Positions 59,191-64,000 of a DNA stretch of 64,000 bases are shown here, piece by piece (the stretch's first letter is position 1; every line of letters begins with the position of its first letter). The translations under genes and the position numbers were made by a program. A model generated the notes under the pieces. That model saw only the letters and a list, made by a program, of their open reading frames with translations. It was not told the DNA's origin and searched no databases. Source of the DNA: Brevibacillus_C sp046036945 (GTDB lineage Bacteria > Bacillota > Bacilli > Brevibacillales > Brevibacillaceae); NCBI RefSeq assembly GCF_046036945.1, contig NZ_JBJQOQ010000022.1, forward strand, positions 26,164-90,163. Reading direction: 5' to 3'.

Positions 59191-59757
59191 ATGCAACTTG
59201 CAGCACACGAAGCGCTTGACCTGCATGAGCTTACCATGAGCTGCGTAAATTCGATCACGAATATGGCGTACTTTATGAACCACGTTCAGGATCAGGAGCT
59301 AAAAGCCCTTTTGCAGCAGCATTTTCCCTATCATATCAAGGACTACAACATGAAGGTGCAGTATCTGAGCCAAGCGCAGGGGGCCGCATCTCCATTGCCG
59401 GTGCCGCAATTAAACCCGACGCTGCAATCCTATACACAGCCCAATACGACCACTCCCGTCACCCCCCGCACCACCGTCCAGGACATGAACGACCGCGAAA
59501 TGGCGACGGCTTACCTGTTAACGTTAAAACGGGCGGGCAGGGAATACGCCTGGGCTGCGATGGAGATGAGCAACCCCGAGATCAGGACCTTTTTGGAGGA
59601 CGCTTTCCGCATGTGTTCCAGGCAAGCCTACGATATCTGGCAGTGGATGGTAAAAAAGGGCTATTACCCGCTGGAGCCCGCCGCGCCGATTACGTTAAAC
59701 ACGCTGGGGAAGCTGTACAATACCGTGCCGGAATCGGCTGCAATGACGATGCAGTGA
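59191..59757 (+). CDS. Spore coat protein F-like
   Basis: This 188-residue protein fits the coat F domain family. It has two similar helical ferritin-like stretches: HEALDLHELTMSCVNSITNMAYF (about 5-30) and MATAYLLTLKRAGREYAWAAMEM (about 110-135), separated by a Pro/Thr/Gln-rich linker. It ends with YDIWQWMVKKGYYPLEPAAP, as in CotF relatives. AGAGGAG precedes ATG 59191. The in-frame extension upstream overlaps the spermidine synthase remnant and is not coding. A role in the spore outer layers is inferred from the family. Confidence 0.85.
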   Translation: MQLAAHEALDLHELTMSCVNSITNMAYFMNHVQDQELKALLQQHFPYHIKDYNMKVQYLSQAQGAASPLPVPQLNPTLQSYTQPNTTTPVTPRTTVQDMNDREMATAYLLTLKRAGREYAWAAMEMSNPEIRTFLEDAFRMCSRQAYDIWQWMVKKGYYPLEPAAPITLNTLGKLYNTVPESAAMTMQ

Positions 59758-59762
59758 AGGCA

Positions 59763-59793
59763 AAAACCATGCTGAATGACGGCATGGTTTTTT
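59763..59793 (+). terminator. Terminator after the coat protein gene
   Basis: AAAACCATGC pairs with GCATGGTTTT around a 9-base loop, followed by a T-run. Confidence 0.85.
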
Positions 59794-59871
59794 TCGTGAA
59801 ACTTGTCCTCGTGAACGATTATCTGGTAACGTTGGATGTGGAGTATAATACATGATAGAGGATGGGGAAAT

Positions 59872-60270
59872 ATGGGTTTCGTTAAAAAGTTGATGATCAA
59901 GAGCGGATACCGCGCCACTGTCGTTAATCCTCCTGAACATTTTACGCTGCCTGCTGAAGAACTTCCTGAAGATGTCGAAGTGACAGGCACATTAGAAGGC
60001 AGCTTCGATTTTGTCTTGTTGTTTGTTCATTCGAAAGCCGAATTGGACGACTACGCGCCAAAGGTGCTGCCTCATTTACGGGATGACGCCCATTTTTGGG
60101 TGGCGTATCCCAAGAAGAGTTCCAAGATCAAGACAGACATTAGCCGGGACAGCGGCTGGGAGGTACTAAAAGAGGCTGGTTACGTAGGCGTATCGCTGAT
60201 CTCGATCGACGATACCTGGTCGGCGTTCCGGGTACGGAAGGAAGCGTACGTAAAGTCGACGAGGAAGTAG
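59872..60270 (+). CDS. DUF3052-family protein
   Basis: This 132-residue cytoplasmic protein has a pattern shared with DUF3052: KKLMIKSGYRATVVNPPEHF, FDFVLLFVHSKAEL, DAHFWVAYPKKSSKIKTDISRD (in parts), and DDTWSAFRVR. It lacks Cys and membrane segments. ATG 59872 follows GATGGGGAA. It lies 18 bases before the next gene. The function is unknown. Confidence 0.75.
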   Translation: MGFVKKLMIKSGYRATVVNPPEHFTLPAEELPEDVEVTGTLEGSFDFVLLFVHSKAELDDYAPKVLPHLRDDAHFWVAYPKKSSKIKTDISRDSGWEVLKEAGYVGVSLISIDDTWSAFRVRKEAYVKSTRK

Positions 60271-60288
60271 CGGAAAGGGATTGGCGCC

Positions 60289-60969
60289 GTGCCGGACGTC
60301 TTTGTGTGGGGACCGTTTATCATCAAGCAGAGCTGGATTTTGATCGCCGGTTCCTGTCTTGCAGCCTATTGGGCCGCCAAATTCAGGGTTCGCGGCGGAG
60401 GGAAAGGGGCGGAAAGCGTACTCGAGACGCTGGTGAACCTGTCTATTTTGGCTGTTTTCATCTGGAAAGGAAGCCTGATTCTGTTTCATCCCATGAGCGT
60501 GATCGACAATCCATACGTCCTGCTCTATTTTTCAGGTGGGGTGCGCGGGGTATGGCTGGCGCTTGCGGTGGCGCTGCTGCTTCTGTACATCCGCGCAAGG
60601 AAAGCGAATATCTCGATTTGGATCTATGCTGATGTGCTAACCGTCGCTTTCCTTGCGTTCCGTTCCGTGTACCATGTACTTGCCTTAGTCGCTGCTCCAG
60701 GGAGTACGGCCATTGTCTTTCACGTAAGCCATATAGCCGTTTCTGCGCTGCTGCTCGCCTGGTTTGCGCGAAATCGGAATCATTTTGGCCACCCGGAAGA
60801 GCTCTTGCAGATGCTTCTTTGGTTTAGCATCGGGCAGATTTTCACAGGTTTTTTTGCCGTCACTCGTACGTCTGCTGCCTTGGGTCTGACTTGGGAACAG
60901 CTTTTGTTTTTGACGCTTGCCCTCCTTTGCATTCTGGTATCCATATATAAACATAGAAGTCGTCTTTAA
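60289..60969 (+). CDS. Six-TM membrane protein, Lgt-like fold possible
   Basis: This 226-residue protein has about six hydrophobic segments and begins VPDVFVWGPFIIKQSWILI, which recalls the start of prolipoprotein diacylglyceryl transferase (Lgt). The Lgt HGGL signature is missing, so it is a distant relative or unrelated. The GTG start at 60289 follows GGAAAGGG. Its TAA lies inside the TTTAAC that abuts the following IS element, so that element may have inserted exactly at the end of this gene. Confidence 0.65.
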   Translation: MPDVFVWGPFIIKQSWILIAGSCLAAYWAAKFRVRGGGKGAESVLETLVNLSILAVFIWKGSLILFHPMSVIDNPYVLLYFSGGVRGVWLALAVALLLLYIRARKANISIWIYADVLTVAFLAFRSVYHVLALVAAPGSTAIVFHVSHIAVSALLLAWFARNRNHFGHPEELLQMLLWFSIGQIFTGFFAVTRTSAALGLTWEQLLFLTLALLCILVSIYKHRSRL

Positions 60970-61430
60970 CATGTTTTACGAGATTCATCCCCTTCCGCTG
61001 CGTAGGGGATGAATCTCTGTTAGGCGAGGCCTACATGCACTTGTCTATTGCCTGAGTCGTCCATCGTCAAAAAATGCTGTCTCATTTTCTAAGAGAGAGA
61101 CGTCTGACGGAGGTTTTTGTGTCTTAATAGGAATATATGTTCTCGTATAGGTGGTGGTCCTTCGTGCAGATCACGTTTCCGTTTCGACTCGATCCGACTC
61201 CCGAACAGAAACAGCTCATGATTCGAACGTTGGACTTGTGCCGGAAGTTGTACAATCGGGCCAAGGAACAACGGGATACCGCCTACAACCGAGAGGGCAA
61301 AACCGTCACTTATGCCATGCAGCAAAATAAATTGCCCGCCTTCAAGAAGGAATTGCAGACCTTTCCTTCAGAAAAGCAACGATCATCGAAACAAGAAGCC
61401 CCCGCCTCTTCAGGCGGTGGGAGTATTCAT
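60970..61430 (+). mobile_element. IS200/IS605-type tnpB element, internally deleted
   Basis: The left end begins after TTTAA(C) with a hairpin, GAGATTCATCCCC paired to GGGGATGAATCTC (60980-61017). A 5' leader almost identical to that of the second copy follows, then the start of tnpB. At about 61350 the sequence jumps to the 3' end of the element. The right end carries AGAAGCCCCCGCCTCTTCAGG and a CCGCCT/AGGCGG hairpin (61402-61417), ending near GAGTATTCA. This is the right-end/omega-RNA scaffold typical of tnpB elements. No tnpA is present. Confidence 0.8.
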
Positions 61431-61493
61431 AGAATCTTAACCATTCTCGTTTACGGTAAAGAAGAGTGGAAAGCGGGAGGAATACCTATATGA
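61164..61493 (+). pseudogene. TnpB N-terminal fragment
   Basis: GTG 61164 after AGGTGGTGG starts VQITFPFRLDPTPEQKQLMIRT, the N-terminal helix-turn-helix region of TnpB (OrfB). Residues 1-62 match the copy at 63767. The frame then enters the right end of the element (KQEAPASSGGGSIHR) and runs on into the ccdA leader. All RuvC-like catalytic parts are missing, so it cannot cut DNA. The element could still encode a guide-type RNA. Confidence 0.8.
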
Positions 61494-62206
61494 ACGATAT
61501 GTCTGTTCTCTTTGCCATGACGGCAGGGATGCTCTCTTTTTTCTCGCCTTGCATCTTTCCTTTGATTCCCGCGTATGTGGCAAATCTCACGGGTTCCTAT
61601 GTCGAAGGCAACAAGATGAATGTGACCAAGCGAGTGCTGATCACGCGGTCGATTAGCTTTATTCTCGGTTTCAGCGTGATTTTTATGATCATGGGCGCTT
61701 CTGCCAGCCTGGTCGGACAATTTTTTATTGCACACAGGCTAATGGTGGAAAAAATCAGCGGGGTCTTGATCGTCTTCTTCGGATTGCAGATGGCGGGGAT
61801 TCTGCAGCTCGGCTTCCTCATGCGGCAAAAACAGTGGGAGGTGAAGTCGACAGGCCATAAAAACAGCTGGACTTCCTTTGTCATGGGCATCGCCTTCGGA
61901 GCCGGCTGGACGCCGTGCGTCGGCATCGCCTTGTCTTCGATTCTGCTGCTGGCCGGGACATCCGAGACGATGTACAGCGGGTTGTTTTTACTGCTGTTCT
62001 ACTCGCTTGGGTTGGGGATTCCGTTTCTGCTGATCTCTGTATTGATCACGTACTCCCTGGGTGTCGTCAAGCGGATCAACAAGTTTCTGCCCCGTCTGTC
62101 GATGATCGGCGGCTGGATGTTGATCGGCATGGGCTTGTTGCTGTATACGGGGCAACTGCAAAAAATGAGTGCCTGGCTCGCTTCACTCACGCCTTTTAGC
62201 AATTGA
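61490..62206 (+). CDS. ccdA: Cytochrome c biogenesis/thiol-disulfide transporter CcdA
   Basis: This 238-residue membrane protein passes electrons from cytoplasmic thioredoxin across the membrane. It has six segments and the two Cys motifs of the family, FFSPCIFPLIPAY (about residue 20) and GAGWTPCVGIALSSIL (about residue 145). GGGAGG precedes ATG 61490. The TlpA/ResA-type thioredoxin gene follows 15 bases later and is the natural acceptor. Confidence 0.92.
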   Translation: MNDMSVLFAMTAGMLSFFSPCIFPLIPAYVANLTGSYVEGNKMNVTKRVLITRSISFILGFSVIFMIMGASASLVGQFFIAHRLMVEKISGVLIVFFGLQMAGILQLGFLMRQKQWEVKSTGHKNSWTSFVMGIAFGAGWTPCVGIALSSILLLAGTSETMYSGLFLLLFYSLGLGIPFLLISVLITYSLGVVKRINKFLPRLSMIGGWMLIGMGLLLYTGQLQKMSAWLASLTPFSN

Positions 62207-62221
62207 GGAAGGAGGGTGTAC

Positions 62222-62800
62222 ATGAAAAAGAATATCGTCGCCATCCTGGTTTTGCTTGGTCTTATCGTCTGGGGGGTGTACAGCGCAGCCAAGCCTGGAG
62301 ACATCGGAGGAGCGAAACCGGCCGGAGAAAGCGCATTACAGGACGGGTCTGATGCAAAATCCCTGCAGACAGGGATCGAGCAAGGGAACCTGGCACCCGA
62401 TTTTGAATTGCAGACAACAGCCGGGCAAAGCATCAAGCTTTCCGACCTCAAGGGAAAGAAGGTCATCCTCAACGTCTGGGCGACCTGGTGCCCGCCATGC
62501 CGTGCGGAAATGCCGGACATGCAAAAATTCTACGCCAAACACGAGAAAGAGGACATCACAATCCTATCGGTAAATGCGATCAAGACAGAAAAAAATCCGG
62601 ACGATGTACCCAAGTTTATCGAAGCATTCGGGCTTGCGTTTCCGGTCGTTTTGGATCAGGAGGGGCTCGTCTCCAACACGTATCAGGTTGCAGCGCTGCC
62701 CACCAGTTACCTCATTGATACGCAGGGAATCATCCGGCAGAAAGTCATCGGGCCGATGGATCTGGAAATCATGGAAAAGCTGGTTTCGCAGATGAACTAG
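62222..62800 (+). CDS. Membrane-anchored thioredoxin-like protein (ResA/TlpA family)
   Basis: This 192-residue protein has an N-terminal membrane anchor (about 5-22) and an extracellular thioredoxin domain with GNLAPDFELQTTAGQ, the active site WATWCPPCRAEMP and the cis-Pro region AALPTSYLID. It probably reduces disulfides outside the membrane, for example in apocytochrome c or spore proteins, with electrons from CcdA. AAGGAGGGTG precedes ATG 62222. Confidence 0.92.
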   Translation: MKKNIVAILVLLGLIVWGVYSAAKPGDIGGAKPAGESALQDGSDAKSLQTGIEQGNLAPDFELQTTAGQSIKLSDLKGKKVILNVWATWCPPCRAEMPDMQKFYAKHEKEDITILSVNAIKTEKNPDDVPKFIEAFGLAFPVVLDQEGLVSNTYQVAALPTSYLIDTQGIIRQKVIGPMDLEIMEKLVSQMN

Positions 62801-62818
62801 CTTTGCGGGAGGTGCCGC

Positions 62819-63064
62819 ATGTCTGCAAAAGGAAAGGCGATTTTGCTTGTCGAAGACGATGCCAAGATACGAGGGCTGATCAAACTGTACCTGCAAAAGG
62901 AAGGGTATGACGTGTACGAGGCACAGGACGGAGAGGGCGGTCTGTCCGCGTTTCGAACGTATGATCCCTGCACGAGGAATCGCAGCGGATTGCCCGTCTG
63001 GTCGAACAGCTTCATCAATGAAGCGTATGGCAGACAAAACGGCTCTCCGATGAGAAACCGATGA
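62819..63064 (+). pseudogene. Response regulator receiver-domain fragment
   Basis: The first ~48 residues (GKAILLVEDDAKIRGLIKLYLQKEGYDVYEAQDG) are the start of a receiver domain, with its acidic pair. The part that should carry the phosphoacceptor Asp is missing. From about 62963 the DNA is sequence of a histidine kinase in another frame, and the frame ends at 63064. A deletion has therefore joined the regulator to its kinase gene. GGGAGG precedes the ATG. Confidence 0.8.
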
Positions 63065-63525
63065 AGCCCATCTCCATCGAACAGGTCATGGGGGCGTGTG
63101 CGGACAGCTTTGCACTGGAAATTCGCAGCAGAGGCATCACCCTCGACTGGCAAAGTGAGCCGGCCCTGGTAGCGGGGGATGAAGACGGTCTCAGACAGGT
63201 GTTAGATAATCTGTTGAAAAACGCACTCCTTTATAATCGAGGGGGATGGGTAAAAATGGAAGGGGAAGTGCGGGAGCCGTACTATAAGGTGACCGTTGTG
63301 AATATCGGCCAGCCCATCCCGGCAGAACAGGCGGAGAGATTGTTTGAACGGTTCTACCGTTTGGATTCCTCACGAAACAGGGAAACAGGCGGGTCTGGAT
63401 TGGGGCTGGCCCTGGTCAAAGAGATTATCGGGCAACATCAGGGACAAGTTGGCGTGGAGTCAGACGGAGACCGGCATTCCTTTTGGTTCACGATGCCGCT
63501 GACCGGCAGCGCTGATGCCAAATGA
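62968..63525 (+). pseudogene. Histidine kinase C-terminal remnant
   Basis: The kinase frame resumes with LHEESQRIARLVEQLHQ (end of the dimerisation helix), meets a TGA at about 63019, then continues from ATG 63061 for 154 residues. This part holds the ATP-binding domain: N box LDNLLKNALLYNRGG, then RLFERFYRLD and G box GGSGLGLALVKEIIGQHQG. The His box, sensor and membrane parts are gone. It is a remnant of a ccdA-tlpA-linked two-component system. Confidence 0.8.
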
Positions 63526-63526
63526 G

Positions 63527-63559
63527 AGCGGCTCGCCGCAATTGACGAGCCGCTGTTTT
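63527..63559 (+). terminator. Terminator after the kinase remnant
   Basis: AGCGGCTCG pairs perfectly with CGAGCCGCT around a 10-base loop, followed by GTTTTG. Confidence 0.8.
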
Positions 63560-63571
63560 GCCCTCTTTTAA

Positions 63572-64000
63572 CATGTTTCCGAGAGAAGTCCCCTTCCTCT
63601 GCAGGTAGGGGATAAATCTCGGTTAGGCGAAGCCTACATGCACTTGTCTATTGCCTGAGTCGTCCATCGTCAAAAAATGCTGTCTCATTTTCTAAGAGAG
63701 AGACGACTGACGGAGGTTTTTGTGATAAAATAGGAATATACGTTCCTATTAAGGTGGTGGTCCTTCGTGCAGATCACGTTTCAGTTTCGACTCGATCCGA
63801 CTCCCGAACAGGAACAGCTCATGATTCGAACGTTGGACTTGTGCCGGAAGCTTTACAATCGAGCCAAGGAACAACGCGATACCGCCTACAACCGAGAGGG
63901 TAAAACCATCACCTATGCCATGCAGCAGAATGAATTGCCCGCCTTCAAGAAGGAATTCCCCGCATACAAGGAAGTTCATTCGCAAGTGCTCCAGGATTGC
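63572..64000 (+). mobile_element. Second IS200/IS605-type tnpB element (runs off window)
   Basis: The left end again follows TTTAA(C) (63567-63572) and has a hairpin, GAGAGAAGTCCCC with GGGGATAAATCTC (63581-63620). The ~150-base leader from GCCTACATGCAC to GAGAGAGACG is nearly identical to the first copy. Both copies point the same way. The body continues past the window. Confidence 0.8.
63767..64000 (+). CDS. tnpB: TnpB, N-terminal part (runs off window)
   Basis: GTG 63767 after AAGGTGGTGG starts a frame open to the window end (78 codons). Its VQITFQFRLDPTPEQEQLM start differs at few positions from the first copy, and it continues KKEFPAYKEVHSQVLQDC beyond the point where the first copy is deleted. 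This is the conserved N-terminal region of IS605 OrfB/TnpB, an RNA-guided nuclease in tested members. Catalytic residues lie outside the window, so activity cannot be judged. Confidence 0.85.
   Translation, partial: MQITFQFRLDPTPEQEQLMIRTLDLCRKLYNRAKEQRDTAYNREGKTITYAMQQNELPAFKKEFPAYKEVHSQVLQDC

Overview
The window looks like a chromosomal segment of an aerobic, endospore-forming member of the Bacilli, probably near Brevibacillus/Paenibacillaceae. The evidence is indirect: a KapB homologue, a coat-F-type spore protein, a GbsR-type betaine regulator, MocR- and FadR-type regulators, AGGAGG-like ribosome binding sites, frequent GTG/TTG starts and fairly high GC in most genes. The genus cannot be fixed by eye.

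Layout. 1-8.1 kb: an OmpR-type response regulator with the start of its kinase, kapB, a branched-chain aminotransferase, an SDR protein, a solitary ptsI, and a lower-GC patch of a zinc-ribbon protein, lipoproteins and a YdcF protein. 8.3-12.6 kb: a frameshifted acetamidase/formamidase gene, an FmdB protein, and a DMT exporter divergent from a MocR regulator with a direct-repeat operator. 12.6-31.6 kb: a cobalamin riboswitch and terminator controlling one long B12 operon: cobalt uptake (cbiMNQO), the anaerobic corrin-ring pathway (cbiH with a C-terminal Fe-S/siroheme half-domain, cbiX, cbiJ, cbiC, cbiD, cbiET, cbiL, cbiF, cbiG), amidation (cbiA, cbiP), cobT, cobO, a nitroreductase, cbiZ and cbiB. 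31.7-40 kb: a malonate island, with madLM facing a GntR regulator followed by mdcH-A-B-C-DE(fused)-G. This is the biotin-independent malonate decarboxylase with its cofactor-making enzymes.

40.4-45.7 kb: a GntR gene that appears leaderless, an SHMT-fold enzyme, a Tat-exported amine oxidase, a quinone oxidoreductase and a truncated DUF523 gene. 45.7-49.6 kb: a GbsR-like repressor divergent from an opuA-type glycine betaine ABC transporter. 49.6-52.2 kb: a LacI repressor and an aldehyde dehydrogenase sharing identical 17-bp operators. 52.2-61 kb: cell-envelope and spore genes (CAP-domain protein, proline-rich repeat protein, M15 carboxypeptidase lipoprotein, TauE exporter, coat protein F), an aminotransferase, a decayed spermidine synthase and a six-TM protein. 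61-64 kb: ccdA and a TlpA/ResA thioredoxin plus a two-component pair fused by deletion, bracketed by two direct copies of an IS200/IS605 tnpB element. The first copy is internally deleted and the second runs off the window.

The coherent units are the B12 operon and the malonate island. The most distinctive points are the CbiH fusion with a 13-residue repeat linker, the nitroreductase inside the B12 operon, the fused MdcD-MdcE protein, several regulator/operator pairs readable directly from the DNA, and the tnpB deletion derivative. I found no CRISPR array, tRNA or rRNA. I saw no clear evidence of a wholly new defence or mobile system.
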